From: CAYVKM01 sp964452045
GTDB taxonomy: Bacteria; Calditrichota; Calditrichia; RBG-13-44-9
DNA length: 64,000 nucleotides
Direction of reading: 5' to 3'
Assembly (NCBI GenBank): GCA_964452045.1
Contig: CAYVKM010000006.1
Span: 23,270-87,269 of the forward strand
Positions 28,005 to 37,614 of the stretch are shown in pieces (within the stretch, counting starts at the first letter, position 1; every line of letters starts with the position of its first letter). A program made the translations under genes and the position numbers. The notes beneath the pieces are model-generated. The model did no database searches. It was not told the DNA's origin and saw only the letters and a program-made list of their open reading frames with translations.

Positions 28005-28092
28005 TGTCATTCCGGCCTCCGAGCCGGAATCTCAAGATAATTAATGGTTTATATTATAGGGCGGTAGATCCCGGATCAGGTCCGGGATGACA
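28005..28092. repeat. 88-bp palindromic repeat with terminal inverted repeats
   Basis: The ends TGTCATTCCGG (28005-28015) and CCGGGATGACA (28082-28092) are inverted repeats matching at 10 of 11 positions. Inside are two separate hairpins: ATTCCGGC/GCCGGAAT on the left and ATCCCGGA/TCCGGGAT on the right. It lies in the AMMECR1-LemA gap and encodes nothing. A half copy, inverted, is found at 53944-53971. This is the form of a dispersed MITE-like or REP-like repeat. Confidence 0.75.
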
Positions 28093-28185
28093 CTTTTATA
28101 TCAGATTTTTTCTCTAAAAAGAATTTTTCAGAAGTTTTAAATTAGCTGAATTTATAAATAAGACTTTTCGAAAGGGTATACTGTC

Positions 28186-28776
28186 ATGGGTAAATGGATA
28201 TTATTAGGGATCGTAGCTGTTCTGATTATCATTCTGTTTTGGGGTGTCGGTATCAGAAATCATATGGTCGATCTGGAAGAGCAGGTAAACTCCAGCTGGG
28301 CACAGGTGCAAAATCAGTATCAACGTCGATACGATCTGATTCCGAATCTGGTTGAAACTGTCAAAGGATTTGCCGCCCAGGAGAAATCGGTGCTGCTGGG
28401 TGTCACCGAAGCCCGAGCCAAGGCCGGGGGAACTATAAATGTTTCACCCGACGTCCTTAACAATCCCCAGGCCTTTGCCCAGTTCCAGCAGGCACAGGAG
28501 GGATTGGGAGCAGCACTCCAGCGATTGATAGTGGTTATTGAGCGCTATCCGGAATTAAAGTCCGACCAAAATTTTCTGCAGTTGCAGGCGCAGCTCGAAG
28601 GAACGGAAAACCGGATTTCGGTTGAGCGCAGACGATTCAACGAGCAGGTGCAAATCTATAATCAGTATATTCGCCGAATTCCAAATTCACTGGTTGCCGG
28701 TATCGCCGGCTTCCCGCGTAAAGCATATTTTCAGGCAGTTGGTCAGGCGGAAGAAGCGCCCAAGGTGCAGTTTTAG
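28186..28776 (+). CDS. lemA: LemA family protein
   Basis: A 196-residue protein with one N-terminal transmembrane helix (residues 4-22) and a long helical domain. The LemA signatures are NSSWAQVQNQYQRRYDLIPNLVETVKGFA (motif core YDLIPNLV), ALQRLIVVIERYPELKSDQNFLQLQ and NRISVERRRFNEQVQIYN. The family sits in the inner membrane with the helical domain outside the cytoplasm; its function is poorly defined. It is often followed by a TPM-domain gene, but here a terminator follows directly. Confidence 0.92.
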   Translation: MGKWILLGIVAVLIIILFWGVGIRNHMVDLEEQVNSSWAQVQNQYQRRYDLIPNLVETVKGFAAQEKSVLLGVTEARAKAGGTINVSPDVLNNPQAFAQFQQAQEGLGAALQRLIVVIERYPELKSDQNFLQLQAQLEGTENRISVERRRFNEQVQIYNQYIRRIPNSLVAGIAGFPRKAYFQAVGQAEEAPKVQF

Positions 28777-28786
28777 GTTGAATATG

Positions 28787-28822
28787 AAAAACCCTCCATC
28801 TTTGTTCTGATGGAGGGTTTTT
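28787..28822 (+). terminator. Terminator after lemA
   Basis: A 12-bp stem (AAACCCTCCATC at 28789-28800 with GATGGAGGGTTT at 28809-28820), an 8-base loop and a T-run. The A-run on the left could also stop the convergent minus-strand gene. Confidence 0.9.
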
Positions 28823-28843
28823 GTTGAAAAGAAAGTTCCAATA

Positions 28844-29983
28844 TTAAGTACCATTCAAAAGTACATTTTCCCGGGTCTCCCTGAGCAAATTATCCACAAT
28901 ATATTTATAATCCCCGGGCCGCTTGAGGGTCCATTGTCTCTGTCGTAAATAACTGGGCCCTTTGCTCAGGATTTCCGGGATAACCATGAGGTATTCCCGG
29001 GCGGATTTATATTCCTTTTTGTCAGAAAACTTGAGGACTTCCTGGTAAAGCTCCATCAAACTTGTTTTGATACTAATGGTTTCTCCCTTAGTGCCGTTCA
29101 AAAATTCACCCTGAATGCCATACCTTGTGGCGCGCCATTTATTCTCCTCTAAAACCCAGCGGTCCATCCGGTGCATTTTCCCATTCCTTTCATACTCTTC
29201 GCCAAATTTAATTGCCAACAGGTAAACCAACGCAGAAAGTGCCAGATTTTCCTTCAGGGTGGGCATGGCATCGCAGGCACGGACCTCGATGGTACCAAAG
29301 ATCGGGTGTGGCCGGATATCCCACCAGATATCACGAACCGTGTCAATGGATTTAGTTTTAATCAGGTTTTCTACCAGAGCGCTGTAGTTTTTCCAGTTTT
29401 TAAAGTAGTAGGGAATACCCGCGTTGGGCAGTTCCTCAAAAATTTTTATCCGGGTGGTCGCCAGACCAGTATCAAATCCGTTCCAGAAGGGGGAAGAAGC
29501 AGATAGTGCAATAAGATGAGGAAGATAATTCGTCATCCGGTTCATCACATAAATCACTTTGTCCGGATTGTCTATACTCACATGAACATGAAGGCCAAAA
29601 ATGAGAAACTGCCTCACCGGCCAGCGGATACGGTGCAGCAGGTTTTGATACCTTTCCAGATGAGTAATTTTTTGTTGCTGCCAGTTTGCAAAGGGATGGC
29701 AACCGGATATCAGGATATTGAGCTCATTTTCTTCCGCCACATCCTGAAGTTTATGCAGATTATTACTCAGGGAATCTTCCAGTTCCTTAAAAGTATGACA
29801 AACCGGGGTGTTTATTTCAATGGTGGAACTGAACAGTTCCGGTTTAAACAATACCTCACCGGAGAGTTCAGATAATATGACTCCTGCTCCCGGAACGAGT
29901 TCACCAGTTCTGGGACTGATGGTCTGAACTTCAAGTTCAACACCTATGGTATATCCTGGAGCTGCGTTAAATTTAATATACAT
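28844..29983 (-). CDS. ybdK: GCS2-type carboxylate-amine ligase (YbdK family)
   Basis: A 379-residue member of the glutamate-cysteine ligase type 2 superfamily, which joins a carboxylate to an amine using ATP. Motifs are YTIGVELEVQ (metal-binding Glu residues), SGCHPFANW, FGLHVHVSI (HVHV core), ALSASSPFWNG and DIRPHPIFGTIEVRACD. The ATG at 29983 starts close to the conserved TIGVELE block; a TTG ten codons upstream is possible, and neither has a clear ribosome site. True glutamate-cysteine ligase activity is weak or absent in many members, so the substrate is left open. It begins a minus-strand block with different functions. Confidence 0.85.
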   Translation of the reverse strand: MYIKFNAAPGYTIGVELEVQTISPRTGELVPGAGVILSELSGEVLFKPELFSSTIEINTPVCHTFKELEDSLSNNLHKLQDVAEENELNILISGCHPFANWQQQKITHLERYQNLLHRIRWPVRQFLIFGLHVHVSIDNPDKVIYVMNRMTNYLPHLIALSASSPFWNGFDTGLATTRIKIFEELPNAGIPYYFKNWKNYSALVENLIKTKSIDTVRDIWWDIRPHPIFGTIEVRACDAMPTLKENLALSALVYLLAIKFGEEYERNGKMHRMDRWVLEENKWRATRYGIQGEFLNGTKGETISIKTSLMELYQEVLKFSDKKEYKSAREYLMVIPEILSKGPSYLRQRQWTLKRPGDYKYIVDNLLRETRENVLLNGT

Positions 29984-30074
29984 AATGAGAACAGTTGATG
30001 GTCCCTTGTCCAATTAAAAGGGGAGGTAATAATAACAAAAATGGGGACTTGATGCAATTAAAATCGGGTCGCTG

Positions 30075-31103
30075 CTAATATTTTTTAAGTTTATCATCCA
30101 CCATATTCATCATTATGGATTTTGCCCGGTTGGGTAGAAAGGCACTTTTAAATCCATCCATAATAATGGTTTTAATATCATCCAGATTTAGGTTTAAATA
30201 TTTGGCTGCCAGAAAAAGTTCGTTGGTAATGGTGGTATCCGAAACCAAACGATTATCGGTATTTATGGTAATCCGCAGGCCATAATCATAATAAAATCGC
30301 AATGGATGTGTTTCAAAAGATTTTGCAGCATGGGTTTGGATATTGCTGGTGAGGCAAATTTCCATCGGAATGCGGTGATCGTTCACATAATTTAACAGAT
30401 CGCCATCCTCATAAAGCCTGGTGCCATGGCCGATCCGGTGGGCGCCGCAATAGTGAATCGCCTGATGGATGCTTTCCGGGCCGTAGGCTTCTCCGGCGTG
30501 GGCGGTGGAATTGATGTTGTTATTGCGAATGATATAAAATGCTTCTTTGTGATCTTTGGCCGGATAATTTTCCTCCTGACCAGCCAAGTCAAACGCCACC
30601 ACGCCCTGGTTTTTATAAGCCACAGCAAGTTCGGCCAGTTTCAGGGAAGTCTCCGGATTAATATTGCGCATGCCACAGATTATCACACCAGTCTTAATGT
30701 TGAATTTTTTTTCCGCTTCCTGAAGGCCCTCGATAACAGCATCCACGATGGTGGTCAGTTTTAATCCGCGGCGGGTATGCAAAATAGGGGAGTAGCGGAC
30801 TTCCATGTACCAGGCATTTTCTTCTGCAGCATCTTCTGCCAGCTCATATGCAATCCGGTAAAGTGCTTCCGGTTCTTGCATCACGGAAAGCGTTATGTCA
30901 AATCCCTGCAAATATTCGGCAAGGTTTTTACAGTGCTTTCCGCTCATAACTGCCTGGCTTAATTTCTTGGAATCCGAACTGGGGAGGTTTACGTTCTGTT
31001 TTTTTGCAAGATCGATTAGTGTCTGAACCCGGAGGGATCCATCGAGATGTACATGTAAATCCGTTTTAGGAAATTCCTTTATCAGTTCCTTTGGCAGCTC
31101 CAA
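30075..31103 (-). CDS. add: Adenosine deaminase
   Basis: A 342-residue zinc enzyme of purine salvage that deaminates adenosine to inosine. Visible are TDLHVHLDGSL (metal His pair), the catalytic HAGEAYGPESI, HRIGHGTRL, and TINTDNRLVSDT with the metal Asp. The start is a TTG: no ATG occurs in frame near the conserved N-terminus, and GAGGTG stands about five bases before it. A related family uses aminodeoxyfutalosine as substrate; without other menaquinone genes here, adenosine is the simpler reading. Nearby is a second deaminase-like amidohydrolase. Confidence 0.88.
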   Translation of the reverse strand: MELPKELIKEFPKTDLHVHLDGSLRVQTLIDLAKKQNVNLPSSDSKKLSQAVMSGKHCKNLAEYLQGFDITLSVMQEPEALYRIAYELAEDAAEENAWYMEVRYSPILHTRRGLKLTTIVDAVIEGLQEAEKKFNIKTGVIICGMRNINPETSLKLAELAVAYKNQGVVAFDLAGQEENYPAKDHKEAFYIIRNNNINSTAHAGEAYGPESIHQAIHYCGAHRIGHGTRLYEDGDLLNYVNDHRIPMEICLTSNIQTHAAKSFETHPLRFYYDYGLRITINTDNRLVSDTTITNELFLAAKYLNLNLDDIKTIIMDGFKSAFLPNRAKSIMMNMVDDKLKKY

Positions 31104-31139
31104 ATTTCACCTCATTTTAAAAAGGCAAATGACGATCTC

Positions 31140-31928
31140 CTATTTTAGTTCCATCTCCTGGTCAACAGTAGTATCCGGTGGGGCAACCTTCATGGTATCG
31201 GCCTTAACGGGAGGCGTAACCATCTCTTCCTCATTTTCAGTCTGGGTTGGAGTGGGTACCGGTTTTGCCATTTCCTGCTTGATGCTTTCCAGGGTGGCCT
31301 CGCCACCTTGCCGTAGTTCATCGATTCGCTGGGATGCCTTATCTGCCCATTCGGTGCTGGGATAATTGTATACCGTTGCCTGGTACGCCAGCGCTGCATC
31401 TTTGTATTGGGCCATGTTCAGGTTTAATTCTCCGATCTTGAACTGGGCAAACGACTTTGCCTTGATATCATCGCTGTTGGGGTAATTGATTGCTTTTTGA
31501 TAATAATCGATGGCTTTTCGGTAATCCTGTTCCTCATTGGAAAGACCTACCACTGTGGAAATACCGGCATTCACTTCGTAATATTTGGCCATCTGGTTAA
31601 ATATTTCCGGAACCCGGGTGGGAACCATATTTTCCCGGATAAGGGTATACATCAAATCCATACCCGTCTCGAAATTACCCAGGTCATTGTAACATTTTGC
31701 CATACCCAGCACAGCATCGATGTATTCCCGGCTGGTGGGATACCGGCCATAAATGATGTCATACGCTTCCAGGGCTTTGTCTACATTACCAGCAGTATAG
31801 AATTCATTGGCTTTTGTCAGCAATTCTGCTGGCGCTAATCCTTCCATCGGTCTTACTGCTGCCTGTTTTTTCCCGCAACTTAAGAAAACCAGCAAAACGA
31901 AACCCAAGACTGTGATAAATCTGGTCAT
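31140..31928 (-). CDS. TPR lipoprotein, BamD/YbgF-like
   Basis: A 262-residue lipoprotein. The ATG at 31928 follows AGGAGG with ideal spacing and opens a lipobox signal (FLSC, Cys about residue 18). Tetratricopeptide repeats follow: ELLTKANEFYTAGNVDKALEAYDIIYGRYP, KCYNDLGNFETGMDLMYTL, YRKAIDYYQKAINYPNSDD and GELNLNMAQYKDAALAYQAT (cores given). This resembles the BamD/YfiO outer-membrane assembly lipoprotein. The tail of about 50 residues is Pro/Thr/Glu-rich and disordered, which BamD normally lacks. It lies between two deaminase genes on the same strand. Confidence 0.75.
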   Translation of the reverse strand: MTRFITVLGFVLLVFLSCGKKQAAVRPMEGLAPAELLTKANEFYTAGNVDKALEAYDIIYGRYPTSREYIDAVLGMAKCYNDLGNFETGMDLMYTLIRENMVPTRVPEIFNQMAKYYEVNAGISTVVGLSNEEQDYRKAIDYYQKAINYPNSDDIKAKSFAQFKIGELNLNMAQYKDAALAYQATVYNYPSTEWADKASQRIDELRQGGEATLESIKQEMAKPVPTPTQTENEEEMVTPPVKADTMKVAPPDTTVDQEMELK

Positions 31929-31959
31929 ACCAAACCTCCTTAAGGGTACTGAATTAATT

Positions 31960-33264
31960 TTATTGTCGTTGAAATAAATTTTGAATTTCCTTCCAGGCAT
32001 TTTCTTTTATTTTATCTAGTGAGTAATTTTTAAGTGTCTGATCGTATACCACCCATTTCCCGTCTATCATAACATGCCGGACATCCGTAGGCCAGGCCGA
32101 ATAGACAATTTGAGCATATATATCATCGGCCGGGATACTGTGAACTTTATTGAGATTGAGAACGATAAGATCTGCTTTCTTGCCCTTTTCCAGACTGCCA
32201 ATACGATCCTCCATGCCCAGGGTTTTGGCCCCGTTTATCGTTGCCATATCAAAGATCTGAGCAGCGGTGGTGGAAGTGACACCCATCTGAGGTTTCTGGA
32301 TCAGGGATGCCAGCCGCATCTCCTGAAAGATATCTAGGTTATTGTTGCAGGGCGCCCCATCGGACCCCAGACTTACATTGATCTTCCGGGACAGGAATTT
32401 TGGAACCGGCGCAATCCCCGATCCGAGTTTTAAATTGGCGGTGGGGCAGTGCAGAACATTAATGTTATAATCACTCAGCATATTTATTTCGTCGTTTGAA
32501 ACCCACACGCAATGGGCCAGACAGAGTCTTGGCGAAGCCAATCCCCGCTGGACAAAAAATTCCACATTGGAATAACCAGTGCTTTCTTTGACCAGCTGCC
32601 ATTCTTTATTGTTCTCGGAGGAATGCGTATGAATGATCAGTTCAGATTTCTCTGATAACTCTTTTACCGCTGCCCATAGTTTCTTACTGCAGGATGGTAC
32701 AAAACGCGGGGCCAGGGCATAACCGATCCGGCCATGATCCCAACCATTCCATTTATCGATGTATTTTTCCGTTTCTTTGAGAACTTCCGCAGTATCTTGT
32801 TTGTAGGGCTGATCTCCGGTATCCATCATCACCTGACCGCTGAGTCCGCGAATGCCACTGGTGGCCATCTCCTCAAAAATGACGTCCTGAAATTTACCAT
32901 TTCCCATATCCAGAATGCTGGTAACCCCTCCCAGCATAATTTCCGCCAGTCCCAGTTGAGCAGAAGCTCTGAGCGAAGCTTCATTATGGGCCATTTCCAT
33001 CGGCCAGATCCGCTTTTCCAGCCAATCCAGAAGCTCCATATCATCCGCCAGATTGCGGAAGAGCGTCTGGCACAGGTGAATGTGGGATTGGATAAAACCG
33101 GGTGAGATTACCAGACCGGAAAAATCGTATGTCTGGTGTTGATCCGGTTCAATGTTTTGGGAAATTTCCTTGATGATATCATTTTCAATCAGGAGGTCTG
33201 CTTCCAGTATTTCCCGTTTGCTGTTCTGCGTAATGATTAGACCGTTCTGTAATAATATTCCCAT
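31960..33264 (-). CDS. mtaD: Amidohydrolase, 5-methylthioadenosine/S-adenosylhomocysteine deaminase type
   Basis: A 434-residue ATZ/TRZ-family amidohydrolase. The metal ligands are visible: HIHLCQ (HxH), THSSENN, LAHCVWVS and SLGSDGAPCNN. The segment DWLEKRIWPMEMAHNE is typical of the MtaD/SAH-deaminase and guanine-deaminase-like branch. Expected chemistry is hydrolytic deamination of a purine-containing nucleoside in methionine-cycle or purine salvage. The ATG at 33264 is preferred to a TTG eleven codons upstream. An adenosine deaminase gene two positions downstream on the same strand supports a nucleoside-salvage context. The exact substrate is uncertain (chlorohydrolase-type relatives exist). 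Confidence 0.8.
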   Translation of the reverse strand: MGILLQNGLIITQNSKREILEADLLIENDIIKEISQNIEPDQHQTYDFSGLVISPGFIQSHIHLCQTLFRNLADDMELLDWLEKRIWPMEMAHNEASLRASAQLGLAEIMLGGVTSILDMGNGKFQDVIFEEMATSGIRGLSGQVMMDTGDQPYKQDTAEVLKETEKYIDKWNGWDHGRIGYALAPRFVPSCSKKLWAAVKELSEKSELIIHTHSSENNKEWQLVKESTGYSNVEFFVQRGLASPRLCLAHCVWVSNDEINMLSDYNINVLHCPTANLKLGSGIAPVPKFLSRKINVSLGSDGAPCNNNLDIFQEMRLASLIQKPQMGVTSTTAAQIFDMATINGAKTLGMEDRIGSLEKGKKADLIVLNLNKVHSIPADDIYAQIVYSAWPTDVRHVMIDGKWVVYDQTLKNYSLDKIKENAWKEIQNLFQRQ

Positions 33265-33367
33265 TGAACCGTTATCTTTCAAACTCAATTGAATCAAATA
33301 TAAGTGACCAAATAAAACTGATCAAGAAAAATTACCCGGCGTTAATTTTCCGACTGCAATCTGCCTT

Positions 33368-33877
33368 TCAGGGATAATTGGCAATAAATTGTCCCGGATT
33401 GAAATAGCGGTGGTTGAACAGGATCAGCGGCTGCACATCCGGATTAAATTCGGTACTGACGATTTCCCCGACAAACAGGGTATGATCTCCGGCGGTGATA
33501 TGGTTCACCAGCTTGCATTCCAGGACTGCCCGGCACTCATCCATTACCGGAGCATTAATCTTTTCTCCCTTGCGTTTTAACCGGCTGAACGGAGCCAGAT
33601 CCCATTTGTTTGTTTTCCTGCCTGATATCGTCCCTGCCACAGTGGCTAATTCCTGCTGCAGGTTGGAGAGGACGAGGATGGCAAACTCGCCGGAGGACAG
33701 AATCAGATCATGCGAAAATCTTTTCGGGCTTACCGCTACCATCAATAAGGGTGGGTCGGAAGAAACGGCCGATACCCAGGCCATGGTAGCGATATTTTCT
33801 TTCTTTCCGTCAGAACAGGATATCAAGGTAACCGGGTGAACCAAATGTCTGGAATATGATCTTAAGTGTTGACTCAT
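33368..33877 (-). CDS. Flavin reductase-like domain protein
   Basis: A 169-residue FMN-binding split-barrel protein of the flavin reductase family. The N-terminal HLVHPVTLISCSDGKKENIATMAWVS, then PPLLMVAVSPKRFSHDLI and GEFAILVLS, then a C-terminal GDHTLFVGEIV followed by LILFNHRYFNPG, match the family order. The ATG at 33877 follows AGAGG by eight bases. Such proteins reduce or bind flavin for partner oxygenases or act as electron carriers. No partner is nearby, so the role is open. Confidence 0.85.
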   Translation of the reverse strand: MSQHLRSYSRHLVHPVTLISCSDGKKENIATMAWVSAVSSDPPLLMVAVSPKRFSHDLILSSGEFAILVLSNLQQELATVAGTISGRKTNKWDLAPFSRLKRKGEKINAPVMDECRAVLECKLVNHITAGDHTLFVGEIVSTEFNPDVQPLILFNHRYFNPGQFIANYP

Positions 33878-34159
33878 CGAAAACCTCTTTAACAATTTTG
33901 GCAACCAACTTTCATTTTTTTACTGGAATTTTCAGATTTAATATACAACGATTTTCCTGGTGATAAAAATGACTTTCTCCAAACAGTACTTCACGATTAA
34001 TGAGATTTACTTTCGGTTTTCCAAAAATTGATGCGCAAAACGACTTGCTCGTATTTCTTTTTATACATAAATTTGACGCCTTATGGTCTGGGGGAACATC
34101 GGCCGGATTTCATCATTAGTGTAGGTGTGAATGAATGATTGATCAAAAAATAAACATGA

Positions 34160-35173
<1,014 letters not shown>

Positions 35174-35183
35174 AATGAAACTA

Positions 35184-35218
35184 GATTCCCCTGCAGGTAC
35201 CTGCGGGGGAATTTTTTA
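35184..35218 (+). terminator. Hairpin between gap and pgk
   Basis: The near-perfect inverted repeat ATTCCCCTGCAGG/CCTGCGGGGGAAT is followed by a T6 run, the form of an intrinsic terminator. It lies just 24 bases before the pgk start, so it may act as an attenuator or mRNA 3-prime stabiliser within the operon. Confidence 0.8.
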
Positions 35219-35241
35219 TCGAGAATCAGGAGTTTGTTAAA

Positions 35242-36438
35242 ATGGCAAAATTATCAATTGACGATTTAACCTTAAAAGGTAAAAATGTTCTGGTTCGGGT
35301 GGATTTTAACGTGCCGCTGGATGATCGGCAGCAGGTTACCGATGACTTCCGGATCCGGTCTGCACTGCCTACCATCAACAAAATTACCAAAGACGGTGGC
35401 CGGGTTATCTTATGCTCTCACCTGGGCAGACCCAAAGGACAAAAGATCCCCGAGATGAGCCTGAAGCCGGTGGCAAAAAAACTGGGAGAACTGCTGGAAA
35501 AACCGGTACAGTTTGCTGGGGATTGTATTGGTCCGGAGGTGCTGGTAAAAAAGAAGGCACTAAAGGACGGGGATGTGTTGCTGCTGGAAAATCTTCGCTT
35601 TCATAAGTCAGAAACCGATAACGATCCAGAGTTCTCCGAAGCGCTCAGCCAGGGATGTGATCTTTATGTGAACGATGCCTTTGGTTCGGCCCATCGCGCC
35701 CATGCATCCACCGAGGGCGTTACCAAATTCTTTAAACAGTCTGCGGCTGGTTACCTGATGCAGAAGGAAGTGGAGTATCTGGGAAAGGCGGTCGAAGATC
35801 CCAAACGGCCGTTTGTCACCATACTGGGTGGTGCTAAAATCTCCGGTAAGATCGATGTGATCAGCAATCTGATGAACAAGGCCGATTATCTGATAATTGG
35901 GGGCGGGATGATTTTTACCTTTTATAAAGCCCAGGGTAAAGAGATTGGTAAATCGCTGCTGGAAGAGGACCGGCTGGATATGGCCAAAGAGCTGCTGGAT
36001 AAATTTAAATCCAGTAAATGCAAGCTGGTATTGCCGGAAGATGTACTGATTGCCGATAAATTTGAAACTGGTGCCAAAACAAAAACGGTGAACGTGGATC
36101 AGATTCCGGCTGATTGGCAGGGTGTGGATATCGGTCCGAAAACTGTGAAAAAATTTGAAGAGATCCTGGATAAGGCCGCCACGGTTTTATGGAACGGACC
36201 CATGGGTGTCTTCGAAATACCTGAATTTGCCAAAGGCACGGAAGAGATTGCCCGCTATCTGGCCAAGATTACCGGGAAAGGAGCGATCACTGTAGTGGGT
36301 GGCGGAGATTCTGCCGCTGCAGTAAAGAAATTTAATTTGAGCGATAAATTGAGTCACGTCTCAACCGGCGGTGGTGCTTCGCTGGAATTCCTGGAAGGAA
36401 AAGTACTGCCGGGTGTGGCTGCGCTGACCGATAAATAA
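35242..36438 (+). CDS. pgk: Phosphoglycerate kinase
   Basis: A 398-residue glycolytic kinase making ATP from 1,3-bisphosphoglycerate. Visible motifs are VRVDFNVPLDD, CSHLGRPKG, LLLENLRFHKSET, YVNDAFGSAHRAHAST, ILGGAKISGKIDVI, WNGPMGVFE and the nucleotide-loop VVGGGDSAAAV. The length is typical, with no fusion to triosephosphate isomerase. It lies between gap and tpiA. Confidence 0.97.
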   Translation: MAKLSIDDLTLKGKNVLVRVDFNVPLDDRQQVTDDFRIRSALPTINKITKDGGRVILCSHLGRPKGQKIPEMSLKPVAKKLGELLEKPVQFAGDCIGPEVLVKKKALKDGDVLLLENLRFHKSETDNDPEFSEALSQGCDLYVNDAFGSAHRAHASTEGVTKFFKQSAAGYLMQKEVEYLGKAVEDPKRPFVTILGGAKISGKIDVISNLMNKADYLIIGGGMIFTFYKAQGKEIGKSLLEEDRLDMAKELLDKFKSSKCKLVLPEDVLIADKFETGAKTKTVNVDQIPADWQGVDIGPKTVKKFEEILDKAATVLWNGPMGVFEIPEFAKGTEEIARYLAKITGKGAITVVGGGDSAAAVKKFNLSDKLSHVSTGGGASLEFLEGKVLPGVAALTDK

Positions 36439-36534
36439 CCCTGTTGCGGATATTATTTGCTTTGTTTAATTTTTGCAAAAAATGTCGAATATGTAGGCTG
36501 ATCATCAGAAGTTGATAAGCATAAGGAGTGTAAA

Positions 36535-37305
36535 ATGCCCAAAAAAATAATCGCTGGTAACTGGAAGATGTTCAAAACCAATCCGGAGGCAGTACGACTG
36601 GTCAAACAGCTGAACCAGAAACTGAAGAAGAGCCCGGCGAAAAAAAGCAGCGTGGTTATTTTCCCGCCTTTTACTGCCCTTTCAAAAGTTTCGGATGAGT
36701 TGAAGGGCAGCAAGATTGAAACCGGTGCGCAAAATCTGTTTTGGGAGGATGAAGGTGCCTACACCGGCGAAGTTTCCGCGAAAATGATCAAGAGTACCGG
36801 AGCCAAATGGGTGATTGTCGGGCACAGCGAGCGGCGGCAGTACTTCAAGGAAGAGGAAAAAGTGATCAACCGTAAGATCAAAATCGTCTTGATGAATAAA
36901 CTGAAGGTAATCTTCTGTGTGGGCGAGACCCTGGAAATGCGCGAGCAAAATCTGACCAAGGATATCGTGATTAATCAGGTGGAATGGGGACTGAAGGGAT
37001 TGCTCTCAGAGCATCTGAAGAACCTGGTGATTGCCTACGAACCGGTCTGGGCCATCGGCACCGGCAAAACCGCCACCCCCAAGCAGGCCCAGGAAATCCA
37101 TGCCCTGATCCGGGATATTCTGGTACCGTTGTTTAATGAAAAGACTTCCCGGAATATGACTATTCTTTATGGGGGAAGCGTGAAACCCAATAATGCCGCC
37201 GGCTTGTTTGCCCAGAAAGATATCGACGGTGCGCTGGTGGGTGGTGCCTGCCTCAAGGCGGACAGTTTTTACAGGATTATCAAAGCAGGTGAGAAGGCAT
37301 TCTAA
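36535..37305 (+). CDS. tpiA: Triosephosphate isomerase
   Basis: A 256-residue TIM-barrel enzyme of glycolysis. The active site is complete: Asn9 and Lys11 in AGNWKMFK, His97 in VGHSERR and Glu169 in AYEPVWAIGTG, with the phosphate loop YGGSVKPNN. AAGGAG precedes the ATG. It closes the gap-pgk-tpiA cluster and is followed by an intrinsic terminator. Confidence 0.97.
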   Translation: MPKKIIAGNWKMFKTNPEAVRLVKQLNQKLKKSPAKKSSVVIFPPFTALSKVSDELKGSKIETGAQNLFWEDEGAYTGEVSAKMIKSTGAKWVIVGHSERRQYFKEEEKVINRKIKIVLMNKLKVIFCVGETLEMREQNLTKDIVINQVEWGLKGLLSEHLKNLVIAYEPVWAIGTGKTATPKQAQEIHALIRDILVPLFNEKTSRNMTILYGGSVKPNNAAGLFAQKDIDGALVGGACLKADSFYRIIKAGEKAF

Positions 37306-37330
37306 ATTATAATTGCTCGAGAGATTTTTA

Positions 37331-37366
37331 CGACCCCTTTTGCCGGAAGGTGAGAGGGGTTTTTTA
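37331..37366 (+). terminator. Terminator after tpiA
   Basis: The stem ACCCCTTTT/GTGAGAGGGGT (37333-37360, with a wobble and a small internal mismatch) is followed by TTTTTT. Confidence 0.85.
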
Positions 37367-37445
37367 TTTAGCACGAATCAAATAATCTCAAGCCAATCGC
37401 CACTAAATATTATTATATCCGGAATTTTTAAGGCATCATTTTTTC

Positions 37446-37474
37446 TTGACAAAAATAGTTTCATTTTGTATTTT
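37446..37474 (+). promoter_or_regulatory. Sigma-70-like promoter for the secreted propeller gene
   Basis: TTGACA at 37446-37451 and TATTTT at 37469-37474 are separated by exactly 17 bases, after the tpiA terminator and 140 bases before the start codon. This implies a long 5-prime leader of roughly 130 bases. FCB bacteria may use a variant -7 box, so the assignment rests on sequence alone. Confidence 0.5.
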
Positions 37475-37614
37475 ATTTTGTATACGAATTCACATATAAC
37501 CTTTCGGTGGGGAATTGAATGATGCTTTCTTCTTTTTTCCCGGAAATATTTTCCGAGGGAATATTACAAACAATTATATTACACTAAAGTTTGAAATTTC
37601 TAGGGGGGAATAGA

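Noticed and set aside
28005..28092. Intrinsic terminator or tRNA-like element in the AMMECR1-LemA gap
   Set aside because: The hairpins are not followed by T-runs and there is no cloverleaf; the symmetrical ends fit a dispersed repeat better.
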